A stretch of 64,000 bases of DNA from Chitinophagales bacterium (GTDB taxonomy: Bacteria; Bacteroidota; Bacteroidia; Chitinophagales; LD1), in assembly GCA_016787045.1 (NCBI GenBank), contig JAEUVA010000012.1:1-64000 (forward strand). The letters are read 5' to 3'. Made by a program: the position numbers and the translations under genes. Numbering within the stretch: position 1 is the first letter of the stretch; the number at the start of each line of letters is the position of its first letter. The notes beneath the pieces were generated by a model. The model was not told the origin of the DNA, ran no database searches, and worked only from the letters and a program-made list of their open reading frames with translations. Positions 53,266 to 61,603 of the stretch are shown here, in pieces.

Positions 53266-55083
53266 ATGAAAAACGTATTCATCGCAGCAATTACTTTATT
53301 GCTATTTTCTTGCACTATGAAAAACACAGCAAAAACATATACTGCCGAAGAAATTGCGGCAGAGTCGAAACGAGTAAACGAATATCTGGACCGCAAGTTT
53401 GATGAGTCGGTATTGCGCAACCCCGAGTGGGCCGCCAACATGGGTTTTAAGGTGAACTATGGCGAGTGGAGCGACCGCAGCGAAGAAAATAGCGACCGCG
53501 AATTAGCAATTGCTAAATCCAATCTGGATTCGTTAGAAAAAAACTTTAACCTGAATTGCTTAGATGCACAAACCCAACTGAGTGTAAGTATGCTCAGAGA
53601 AGACTTGCAGCGTTGGGAAGAGGGACGCAAATGGCGTAACCACGGTTACGAGATTACACAAATGGGTGGTGTGCATAATGATGTTCCTTCTTTTCTCATC
53701 AATATTCACCAGATAGATTCGGCAATAGATGCAGAGCACTACCTGAGCCGTTTGCAGAAAATTGAAAAAGTAATTGACCAAACAATAGTGAATCTGAAAA
53801 AGAGTGAAGAGTTGGGAGTTTACCCCCCTTACTTCACCTTTCATTATGTAACTGACGACATCAAAAGTTTTATTGATGGATGCAGCAAAACAGATGCGAG
53901 CAATATTTTGCTAAGCGATTTTTCAAGCAAAGTAGATGCATTGGCCATTGATAAATCGCACAAAGGTATGCTTAAGCAGCAAGCAGCCGAAATTCTTAGC
54001 AGCAGTGTAAAAAATGCTTATCAAAAATTACTTGACTACTGGGTGCAATTAGAAGTAAAAGCAAAAGCCAAGGGAGATAACGGTGCATGGAGTTTGCCCG
54101 ATGGTGAAAAATATTACGCCTCTCAACTCAAGTTCCACACAACTACCAACATGACCCCTGATGAGGTGTATGCATTGGGTGAAAAAGAAGTAGCCCGCAT
54201 ACAAAACGAAATGCACCAGATAATGAAACAGGTGAATTTTAAAAGTGATTCGTTACAAGATTTTTTTGCGTTTGTGCGCACCGACAAACAATTCAAATAC
54301 AGCAATAATGCAACCGGCAAAAAACAATTGCTTTCAGATGCCAACAACTACATAGATGAAATGCGAAAAGAGTTGCCTACGTTTTTTGCCACCTTACCCA
54401 AAGCCGATTTAGTAGTTAAAGAAGTGGAGGCCTTTCGCGCTAAAAGTGCCGGTGGCGCTTTTTATGAAGACCCTGCATTAGATGGCTCTCGCCCCGGCAG
54501 ATACTATGTGAATTTGTACAACATGGATGATGAGCCAAAATACCAAATGGAGGCACTTACTTACCACGAGGCCATCCCCGGTCACCACATGCAAATAGCC
54601 ATTGCGCAGGAACTACAAAACATACCTAAGTTTCGCAGGCATGAGTTTTTTACCGCTTATATAGAGGGCTGGGCTTTGTATGCCGAAAAGTTAGGCAAAG
54701 AAGCCGGCAAATACCAAGACCCTTACTCCGATTTTGGGCGATTAAGTATGGAAATTTTCAGAGCAGCACGATTAGTGGTGGACGTAGGCATTCACCACAA
54801 AAAATGGACTCGTGAGCAAGCAATAGACTACTTTATGAAAAATACCGCAAATGCATCGGGCGATATTGAGCATGAAATAGAACGCTACTTCTTGTGGCCG
54901 GGACAAGCTACGGGGTATAAGATAGGGATGATAAAAATTCAGGAACTACGTGAAAGAGCGAAACAACAACTAGGTGAAAAATTTGACATCAAAAAATTTC
55001 ATGATGTAGTATTGACTAATGGTGCGGTTTCACTGAGTACGCTAGAAGAGTTGATAGATAAGATGATTGAAGAGAACAAGTAA
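53266..55083 (+). CDS. DUF885 family metallopeptidase-like lipoprotein
   Basis: The 605-residue product starts with a lipoprotein signal (LLLFSC, lipidated Cys about 16). The DUF885 catalytic signature YHEAIPGHHMQ (zinc ligands around His434 and His441 with Glu435) and the downstream FFTAYIEGWALYAEKLG (third ligand Glu) are clear, followed by GQATGYKIGMIKIQELRERA. Family members behave as secreted dipeptidyl or endopeptidases, but substrates are poorly defined. The following gene starts within 2 bp of the stop. Confidence 0.85.
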   Translation: MKNVFIAAITLLLFSCTMKNTAKTYTAEEIAAESKRVNEYLDRKFDESVLRNPEWAANMGFKVNYGEWSDRSEENSDRELAIAKSNLDSLEKNFNLNCLDAQTQLSVSMLREDLQRWEEGRKWRNHGYEITQMGGVHNDVPSFLINIHQIDSAIDAEHYLSRLQKIEKVIDQTIVNLKKSEELGVYPPYFTFHYVTDDIKSFIDGCSKTDASNILLSDFSSKVDALAIDKSHKGMLKQQAAEILSSSVKNAYQKLLDYWVQLEVKAKAKGDNGAWSLPDGEKYYASQLKFHTTTNMTPDEVYALGEKEVARIQNEMHQIMKQVNFKSDSLQDFFAFVRTDKQFKYSNNATGKKQLLSDANNYIDEMRKELPTFFATLPKADLVVKEVEAFRAKSAGGAFYEDPALDGSRPGRYYVNLYNMDDEPKYQMEALTYHEAIPGHHMQIAIAQELQNIPKFRRHEFFTAYIEGWALYAEKLGKEAGKYQDPYSDFGRLSMEIFRAARLVVDVGIHHKKWTREQAIDYFMKNTANASGDIEHEIERYFLWPGQATGYKIGMIKIQELRERAKQQLGEKFDIKKFHDVVLTNGAVSLSTLEELIDKMIEENK

Positions 55084-55084
55084 C

Positions 55085-55984
55085 GTGAAAAAAATTGGTT
55101 TTGTAGTACATGGCAAACTAAGCAATCACACTTCGCTTATCAGCGAACTGAACAACAATTTCTCTTTATACAGTACTACCATAAAATATACTGAGCACGC
55201 ACAACATGCTATTGAGTTAGCCACAGCACTGTGTGCTGAACAGGTAGATTACTTGATTGCTGTTGGAGGTGACGGTACACTAAACGAAGTGATCAATGGA
55301 GTGATGCGCTCCGGCAATACACAGATAAAGTTGGGTGTGCTACCATATGGTAGTGGCAACGATTTTGTAAAAACCATTCATGCGCCATCATCTGTTACAG
55401 GTTTGGCGGTACTGATTAAAAATGACCAATACAAACCCATCGATTTGTTGCATTGCACATTTACATCGCCCGATGGAAATCCGGCAAAAAGGTATTGCAT
55501 TAATATTACTGATGTGGGTATGGGTGGCGATATTGCCGAGCAACTTAACCGCTCTAATAAGTGGCTGGGCGCTACACTTACTTACCAATACTTTATTGTA
55601 AAAACATTGCTTACATACCGCCCAAAAATGATTCGTATAAAGAGCGATGAACTTAATTACGAAGGTTCTGTAATGAATTTTTGTATGTGCAACGGCAAGT
55701 ATTTTGGCAGCGGGTTGGGCGTATCGCCACATTCGTTGGTAGATGATGGTAAAATGAACTTAGTGTGCATTGGCGAAGTGAGTTTATTGGATTACATCAA
55801 AAATTTTGCTGCTATAAAAAAATGCGAGCCACTCATCCATCCGCAGGTATTTTATGCCACAGCCAATTACATACAAATAGACGGAGCAAACGAAAGGTTG
55901 CCGATTGATTTAGACGGGGAGTTTGCCGGCTATTCGCCTATGAATGTGCGGGTGCTGCCAAACGCATTATACTTTCTTTGTTAA
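55085..55984 (+). CDS. YegS/DgkB-type lipid kinase (GTG start)
   Basis: The 299-residue product has the diacylglycerol-kinase catalytic motif VGGDGTLNEVINGV (about 60-73), GVLPYGSGNDFVKTI and TDVGMGGDIAEQLN, as in bacterial lipid or sphingosine kinases. GTG 55085 (VKKIGFVVHGK) is chosen; a TTG at 55067 would overlap the previous gene. Bacteroidota make sphingolipids, so a ceramide/sphingoid substrate is conceivable, but nothing in the sequence decides. Confidence 0.85.
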   Translation: MKKIGFVVHGKLSNHTSLISELNNNFSLYSTTIKYTEHAQHAIELATALCAEQVDYLIAVGGDGTLNEVINGVMRSGNTQIKLGVLPYGSGNDFVKTIHAPSSVTGLAVLIKNDQYKPIDLLHCTFTSPDGNPAKRYCINITDVGMGGDIAEQLNRSNKWLGATLTYQYFIVKTLLTYRPKMIRIKSDELNYEGSVMNFCMCNGKYFGSGLGVSPHSLVDDGKMNLVCIGEVSLLDYIKNFAAIKKCEPLIHPQVFYATANYIQIDGANERLPIDLDGEFAGYSPMNVRVLPNALYFLC

Positions 55985-55993
55985 TTGCTACAT

Positions 55994-56602
55994 ATGCCCT
56001 TACACAACATCATTCCGCACAATAGCTTCACCATTGGCATTTGGCAAATTGCCGAAGACATTACTTTTTTCAGCCCACATTTCTCAAACCCTGCAATTCA
56101 TCACGAAAAAAAACGGCTGCAATGGTACGCTACCCGCCACCTCGCCAACCTGATAATGAAAAAAGAAGTAGAGATAATGAACGATGAAAACGGCAAACCG
56201 TACTTAACAGAGAGCAACGTTCAAATTTCTATTTCGCATACAACGCAATATGCAGCTGTGATGATTAGCGCCACCCACCGTGTGGGTATTGACTTGGAAG
56301 AAATTCACCCGAAAGTACAACGAGTAGCCCACAAGTTTTTGCGAGAAGATGAAATCAACGCCATACAGGCACATGAGTTAACAGAAAAATTGATTGTGTA
56401 TTGGAGTGCAAAGGAAGCGCTGTATAAGTTGCATGGAAGAAAACAACTGACCTTTAAAGAACAACTACTCATAGATGCGTTTGTGTTGCAAAATGCCGGA
56501 ATGCTAAAGGCAGAGGTAGTGGCTGAAGATGCTCACTGGCAAGGACTGGAGGTGCATTATTCCACTCTGGGGAATCATATACTAACGCATGTTATCGTTT
56601 AA
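55994..56602 (+). CDS. 4'-phosphopantetheinyl transferase
   Basis: Moves phosphopantetheine from CoA to carrier proteins. The 202-residue Sfp/AcpT-type product shows the metal-binding VGIDLEEIHPKVQRVAHKFLREDE and the catalytic YWSAKEALYKLHGRK, plus the N-terminal half-domain with NGKPYLTESNVQISISHT. ATG 55994 is preferred to the TTG at 55985. Since AcpS-type activity is usually housekeeping, this may serve fatty acid or aryl-polyene synthesis; no carrier gene is adjacent. Confidence 0.88.
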   Translation: MPLHNIIPHNSFTIGIWQIAEDITFFSPHFSNPAIHHEKKRLQWYATRHLANLIMKKEVEIMNDENGKPYLTESNVQISISHTTQYAAVMISATHRVGIDLEEIHPKVQRVAHKFLREDEINAIQAHELTEKLIVYWSAKEALYKLHGRKQLTFKEQLLIDAFVLQNAGMLKAEVVAEDAHWQGLEVHYSTLGNHILTHVIV

Positions 56603-56679
56603 CACATTTTTCCTGTTTTAAACGCTGTAAAAACAACATTTTGCTTATTCCACCGTTCATAGTTTCTTCGCGCCTCGTT

Positions 56680-57534
56680 ATGAAAAGGTTTCGCAACATA
56701 TTTATTCCATTATTCATCGGTTTGCTGATGCTTGTATGTGCATCTGCAAAAGCACAGGTACATGAGTTTGGTGCATGGGGTGGCGTCAGCAATTATTTTG
56801 GTGATTTGAATACCCAAACCTCTTTCAAATTTGTACGCCCCAGTGCTGGTGCATTTTACCGCTATAACATCCGCTATCGTGGGGCTTGGAAAACATCTAT
56901 CAATTGGGGCAATGTTGAATTTGATGATGCCAAAACCAATATGGCGTGGAACAAGCAGCGCAACCTCAGTTTTCGCTCGCAGATTTACGATGTAACCAGT
57001 ATTATAGAATTCAATTTTTTTAAATACGATAAAGCCAGCACTAAAAAGAAACATCATTTTACACCTTATATCGGCACAGGTATTTCGCTCTTCTTTTTTA
57101 ACCCGCAAGCCAAGTACCAGGGCAAATGGTACTACCTGCAACCCTTAGGCACCGAAGGGCAAAACGACCCGAGTTACTCGGGAGTAAAAAAATACCGTCT
57201 GTTCAATTTTGCCATTCCGCTGGTGGGTGGCTTTAAATTCTCTTTTGCCCGCAATTGGAATGTGGGTATTGAAGCAGGTGTACGCAAAACATTTACCGAT
57301 TACTTAGATGATGTAAGCGGTAAATATCCAAGCTATGCATCGCTACCCGGTGGCTCTACCGGTTTAGCAGCCGCACTGAGCGACCGCAGCGTTGAAGCCG
57401 GAGAAAAAATTGGCAAGCCCGGTTACCAGCGTGGCCACAGCCCTAAGTTTGATGATTACCTGATGGGCGGTATTACTATTTCATATACCATTATGAAACA
57501 GCAATGCCCTACGCCCAACAACACTTACCGTTAA
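56680..57534 (+). CDS. DUF6089 outer membrane beta-barrel protein
   Basis: The 284-residue product has a signal peptide (ending ASAKAQ) and the DUF6089 pattern: VHEFGAWGGVSNYFGDLN at the mature N-terminus, PSAGAFYRYNIRYRGAWKTSINWG, SIIEFNFFKYD, FTPYIGTGISLFFFNPQAKY, FAIPLVGGFKFSF and a late GVRKTFTDYLDDVSG. It should be a small outer membrane barrel. ATG 56680 is preferred over the TTG at 56641 because the signal peptide then starts properly with MKRFRN. Confidence 0.87.
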   Translation: MKRFRNIFIPLFIGLLMLVCASAKAQVHEFGAWGGVSNYFGDLNTQTSFKFVRPSAGAFYRYNIRYRGAWKTSINWGNVEFDDAKTNMAWNKQRNLSFRSQIYDVTSIIEFNFFKYDKASTKKKHHFTPYIGTGISLFFFNPQAKYQGKWYYLQPLGTEGQNDPSYSGVKKYRLFNFAIPLVGGFKFSFARNWNVGIEAGVRKTFTDYLDDVSGKYPSYASLPGGSTGLAAALSDRSVEAGEKIGKPGYQRGHSPKFDDYLMGGITISYTIMKQQCPTPNNTYR

Positions 57535-57574
57535 CACAGTATTAGCAATTCTTACTTTTACAACCAAAAACTAT

Positions 57575-58036
57575 ATGCGCTCAGAAGCCAGCACACCTGA
57601 TAAGTACGTGCAAAATTTACCTGATGACCGTAAAGCAGCATTAGAGCAACTGCGCAAAACCATTTCAAAAAACCTGCCTAAAGGGTTTGAAGAAGTGATG
57701 CAATACGGCATGTTGAGCTACGTGGTTCCACACAAACTATATCCTTCTGGCTACCATTGCAAGCCCGAAGAACCACTACCGTTTTTAGCAGTTGCCTCTC
57801 AAAAAAACAGCATTAATCTGTACCACATGGGTATGTATGCCGATAAAAAACTACTGGACTGGTTTGTAGCTGAATTTCCGAAACACAGTACCGCCAAATT
57901 AGATATGGGTAAAAGCTGTGTGCGGTTTAAAAAGCCGGAGCAAATCCCCTTTAAACTGATTGGTGAGTTAGCCGCTAAGATGACTCCTAAAGATTGGATA
58001 ACGCTGTACGAAAAAAGTTTTAGAAAGAAATCATAG
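57575..58036 (+). CDS. DUF1801 domain protein
   Basis: The 153-residue product matches the DUF1801/YdhG-like fold: VQNLPDDRKAALEQLRKTI, EEVMQYGMLSYVVP, FLAVASQKNSINLYHMGMY, LDMGKSCVRFKKPEQIPFKLIGELAAK. Function unknown; cytosolic. It ends 2 bp before the transporter gene. Confidence 0.8.
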   Translation: MRSEASTPDKYVQNLPDDRKAALEQLRKTISKNLPKGFEEVMQYGMLSYVVPHKLYPSGYHCKPEEPLPFLAVASQKNSINLYHMGMYADKKLLDWFVAEFPKHSTAKLDMGKSCVRFKKPEQIPFKLIGELAAKMTPKDWITLYEKSFRKKS

Positions 58037-58038
58037 TA

Positions 58039-58935
58039 GTGCAATTGATTTCCGGCATTCCCATTCCAGTACGTCACATTCTTATCAGTACGCTCAGTTT
58101 TGCTATCATGAATGTGTTGCTGAAAAAAGTAACACATCTGCCTGCTATGGAAATTGTGATGTTTCGCTGTGGAGTGAGTATGCTGCTTTGTTTTGCAGCG
58201 CTGAGCAACACCGGTGTAAGCTGGATAGGAAACAATCGTCTGCTTTTATTGGCAAGAGGAGTTTTTGGCACCACTGCGCTCTTTACCTTTTTTTATACTT
58301 TAGATAAAATGCCTTTGGGAAGTGCAGTAACTATCCAATACCTCTCTCCTATTTTCACCACTGTAATTGCCATTTTTTGGTTGCAAGAAAAAGTAAAAAG
58401 CATTCAATGGCTATTTTTTGCTATATCATTTTTGGGTGTAGTGGTAATCAAGGGTTTTGACTCACGCATCCCAACAACTGCCTTGCTGGTAGGTATTGCT
58501 TCTGCTTTTGCATCGGGCATGGCATACAATGTGGTGCGTACTTTGCGAGGCAAAGAAAACACTATGGTGGTAGTCTTGCATTTTCAGCTTGTAGGGTTTG
58601 TGTTAGGCATGCTCTTTACTGTTTTCAATTGGCGCACACCAACGCTCATTGACTTAGTGTATCTATTTTTCATTGGTGTAACCACACAAATTGGTCAGGT
58701 TAATTTGACTAAAGCACTGCAAGGCGAAAAAATGGCCAACGTATCGGTGTACAATTATCTCGGAGTGTTGTATGCTGTGCTCTTTGGTTGGTTGTTTTTT
58801 GATGAATCCTATTCTGCAATGGCTTTATCAGGCATTATTCTGGTGCTGAGCGGAGTGTTGCTTAATTATTTTTATCAGCAATGGCAATTGCGCAAACTGG
58901 TACCAGAAGAAACACTTTCGGGTGTTGAGGAATAA
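58039..58935 (+). CDS. EamA/DMT family transporter (GTG start)
   Basis: The 298-residue integral membrane protein has ten predicted segments in two EamA repeats (residues about 8-140 and 150-285), with MPLGSAVTIQYLSPIFTTVIAIFWLQEK in the first and KALQGEKMANVSVYNYLGVLYAVLFGWLFFDE in the second. The substrate (metabolite or amino acid efflux) cannot be inferred. GTG 58039 gives the usual short N-terminus. Confidence 0.85.
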   Translation: MQLISGIPIPVRHILISTLSFAIMNVLLKKVTHLPAMEIVMFRCGVSMLLCFAALSNTGVSWIGNNRLLLLARGVFGTTALFTFFYTLDKMPLGSAVTIQYLSPIFTTVIAIFWLQEKVKSIQWLFFAISFLGVVVIKGFDSRIPTTALLVGIASAFASGMAYNVVRTLRGKENTMVVVLHFQLVGFVLGMLFTVFNWRTPTLIDLVYLFFIGVTTQIGQVNLTKALQGEKMANVSVYNYLGVLYAVLFGWLFFDESYSAMALSGIILVLSGVLLNYFYQQWQLRKLVPEETLSGVEE

Positions 58936-58962
58936 AAAAAAGCCGGCATAGAACCGGCTTTA
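58933..58962. terminator. Bidirectional terminator between convergent genes
   Basis: AAAGCCGG (58939-58946) pairs with CCGGCTTT (58954-58961). An eight-base A run at the left arm gives a strong U-tract for the minus-strand DUF1761 gene; the plus side is weaker. Confidence 0.75.
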
Positions 58963-58986
58963 TGAAATAAGCATTAGCAAAAATTA

Positions 58987-59490
58987 TTAAGCAAACTGGC
59001 AGATAAGCGCACCCATAATAGCGCAACATATAGTCCAGTATCCTGCATTAATCAAAATGTATTTCCACCCGCGAAACTCAAACAAACCATTGATGGCAAT
59101 AATTGGAAGCAAAAAGAAAATACCGGTTATTGCTCCGTGTATTGCTCCGTGGCGAAAGGTGCGAAAACTGGTGGTAAAATCGCCATAAAGCGACTTGGCT
59201 GTTGCAATAGTAGCATCAGAAATAGGGTGATTCATTTCCGGTACCAGCAGCGCATCAAAACCGAATTGGTGGATAGTCATGAAATGCAGCGATATAGCAA
59301 TCAAAAAACTATACACATAAGTAAGCCCAAATACCAAAGGCATGTTCATCTTTGTTTTTGCATCTTCCGGAGTAAGACCTGCTCCGGCCATCCAAGCATT
59401 TCCAAACAGACTTTTGCTATACCACAACATACCCAAAGCAAGCGGAATAAGCGCAACTAGCGCAGATACTATAAAATTAATTTTTGCCAT
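58987..59490 (-). CDS. DUF1761 family membrane protein
   Basis: The 167-residue protein has four predicted membrane segments and fits DUF1761: N-terminal INFIVSALVALIPLALGMLWYSKSLFGNAWM, a central FGLTYVYSFLIAISLHFMTIHQFG, and C-terminal GAIHGAITGIFFLLPIIAINGLFEFRGWKYILINAGYWT. Function unknown. It is convergent with the EamA transporter and shares its terminator. Confidence 0.8.
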   Translation of the reverse strand: MAKINFIVSALVALIPLALGMLWYSKSLFGNAWMAGAGLTPEDAKTKMNMPLVFGLTYVYSFLIAISLHFMTIHQFGFDALLVPEMNHPISDATIATAKSLYGDFTTSFRTFRHGAIHGAITGIFFLLPIIAINGLFEFRGWKYILINAGYWTICCAIMGALICQFA

Positions 59491-59563
59491 GTTTTTTTGT
59501 TTTATACCTCAAATGTAAGTTAACATTAGTACGGTGCAAATAAAGTTATGTGTACTTCACACA

Positions 59564-61555
59564 TTAATAGTCAAGCAATTGCTGCAATGTTTGATTTAAG
59601 GTTGATTTTGCTAAGAATTTTTTTTCAAGAGAAAGCGCAAATGGCACCGGTGTATCCAATGAAGCACAACGCATGACAGGTGCATCTAAATATTCAAACA
59701 AAGTTTCAGTTATCCATGCAGAAATTTCTGCACCTATGCCTCCGGTTAAAGTGTCTTCATGCAATATCAAAACCTTGCCGGTTTTCTTAACCGTATCAGC
59801 TATAGCGTCTTTATCAAATGGAAGTAATGTACGTAAGTCTAACACATCGGCTGTAGTGCTTGTTCCTGCCGACTGCCAACTTTTCACTTCATCTAACGCC
59901 CAATGCACACCGGCTCCGTATGTGATGATGGATACATCCTCTCCTTCGTTCACTAGTTTTGCTTTGCCTATTTCAAGTGTGTAGTAATCTTCAGGTACTT
60001 CGCCTTCTACACCACGGTAAAGCGCCTTGTGCTCAAAGTACATCACGGGGTTGGGGTCTTCAATAGCTGCACAAAGCAGCCCTTTGGCATCGTAAGGTGT
60101 ACTGGGGTAAACAATTTTTAAACCTGGCACATGAAAAAACCATGCTTCGTTGCTTTGCGAGTGAAAAGGCCCTGCACCTACACCCGCACCGGTAGGCATG
60201 CGCACTACTACATCTGCGTTTTGCCCCCAGCGCCAATAGCTTTTTGCCAAGTTGTTGACAATGGCATTAAAGCCCGTTGATACAAAATCGGCAAACTGCA
60301 TTTCTACCACACTCTTCATCCCCTTAACGCTCATGCCCAATGCCGCACTCAGAATGCCGCTTTCGCACAATGGCGTGTTACGTACACGCTCTTTGCCAAA
60401 TTCCTCCACATACCCCTCAGTGATTTTAAATACCCCACCATACTCGGCTACATCCTGACCCATAATAATCAGATTATCAAATTTTCGCATTGATTGACAG
60501 AGGCCATCGCTCACGGCATCTACCAGCCGTTTTTGATGTCGGGTGTCGGATGCCGGATGTTGGATGACAGGAACAGAAGGAGCATAAACTTCTGTTTCTT
60601 CTTTGATCGTGTCAGGTAAAACTTCAGGTTGCTTGTCGGCAGCGTCAAAGGCGGCACGCACTTCTTTATCGTATTCTTCCTTAAGCATTTCGGGGTAATC
60701 GGGCGAAATGATCCCAAGCTCAATCAGCCAATTTTCGTAGTTGGTAACAGGGTCTTTTTTCTCCCAAACTTCAAACAACTCTTTAGGTACATACTTCACC
60801 CCGCTGGCCTCTTCGTGCCCGCGCATACGAAAAGTCATGCATTCCAGCAGCACCGGATGTGGGTTTACAATCATTTCTTCTCGCAGCATTTTAACTGTAT
60901 GGTAAACTTCTAATAGGTTATTGCCATCAATAGTCAAACCCTTCATGCCATAACCTATGGCGCGCTCAGCCAGATACTTACAACGAAACTGTTCGTTTGT
61001 AGGTGTAGAAAGTCCGTAGCCATTGTTTTCAATCAAAATTATGATGGGCAAATCCCACACGGCAGCTATGTTGCAGGCCTCGTGAAAATCGCCTTCGCTC
61101 GTGCCTCCATCGCCTGTAAAGGCCACTGTAATTTTTTTCTCCTGCTTTAGTTTTGAAGCCAAAGCAATACCATCACCCACACACAATTGCGGGCCGAGGT
61201 GCGAAATCATACCCACTATGTGGTGCGCATTGGTGCCAAAGTGAAAACTTCTTTCGCGCCCTTGCGAAAAACCATTTTGCTTGCCTTGAAATTGCTCAAA
61301 CAATTGTTGCAAATCGCAGTTGCGCGTAGTAAACACACCGAGGTTGCGATGCAGCGGACACACATATTCATCTGCCTCCAAAGCGGCTGTAACTCCAACC
61401 GATATAGCTTCTTGCCCTATTCCGCTAAACCATTTGCTTACTCTGCCTTGCCGCAGTAGTTTGAGCATCCGCTCTTCAATTACTCTTGGTTTCAGAATAA
61501 GTTTATAGAGATGGATCAACTCGTCATTACTGAGGTCTTTTCTATCAAATTGCAT
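59564..61555 (-). CDS. 2-oxoacid dehydrogenase E1, alpha and beta fused
   Basis: Thiamine-diphosphate-dependent decarboxylase of a 2-oxoacid dehydrogenase complex, most like branched-chain 2-oxoacid dehydrogenase. In the 663-residue product residues 1-320 are the alpha part, with TPP/Mg motif GDGGTSEGDF to ENN (148-178). Residues 343-663 are the beta part, with GQDVAEYGGVFKITEGYVEEFGKERVRNTPLCESG and the transketolase-like C-terminal domain. The linker (330-343, VIQHPASDTRHQKR) contains a heptanucleotide repeat. Fusion of E1 alpha and beta is common in this phylum. The E2 and E3 genes are not in the window. Confidence 0.9.
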   Translation of the reverse strand: MQFDRKDLSNDELIHLYKLILKPRVIEERMLKLLRQGRVSKWFSGIGQEAISVGVTAALEADEYVCPLHRNLGVFTTRNCDLQQLFEQFQGKQNGFSQGRERSFHFGTNAHHIVGMISHLGPQLCVGDGIALASKLKQEKKITVAFTGDGGTSEGDFHEACNIAAVWDLPIIILIENNGYGLSTPTNEQFRCKYLAERAIGYGMKGLTIDGNNLLEVYHTVKMLREEMIVNPHPVLLECMTFRMRGHEEASGVKYVPKELFEVWEKKDPVTNYENWLIELGIISPDYPEMLKEEYDKEVRAAFDAADKQPEVLPDTIKEETEVYAPSVPVIQHPASDTRHQKRLVDAVSDGLCQSMRKFDNLIIMGQDVAEYGGVFKITEGYVEEFGKERVRNTPLCESGILSAALGMSVKGMKSVVEMQFADFVSTGFNAIVNNLAKSYWRWGQNADVVVRMPTGAGVGAGPFHSQSNEAWFFHVPGLKIVYPSTPYDAKGLLCAAIEDPNPVMYFEHKALYRGVEGEVPEDYYTLEIGKAKLVNEGEDVSIITYGAGVHWALDEVKSWQSAGTSTTADVLDLRTLLPFDKDAIADTVKKTGKVLILHEDTLTGGIGAEISAWITETLFEYLDAPVMRCASLDTPVPFALSLEKKFLAKSTLNQTLQQLLDY
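60535..60569 (+). repeat. Heptanucleotide repeat, five units, inside the E1 fusion gene
   Basis: Five consecutive 7-bp units on the plus strand fit consensus GATGTCG (close to GATTTCG), exactly filling 60535-60569. They encode the interdomain linker of the fused E1 alpha-beta on the opposite strand, where an insertion would be tolerated. Confidence 0.75.
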
Positions 61556-61603
61556 GGAGCGAAGTAAAAACTAAATGGTCAACCGCAAAAAGGGACTATT
61601 CAA

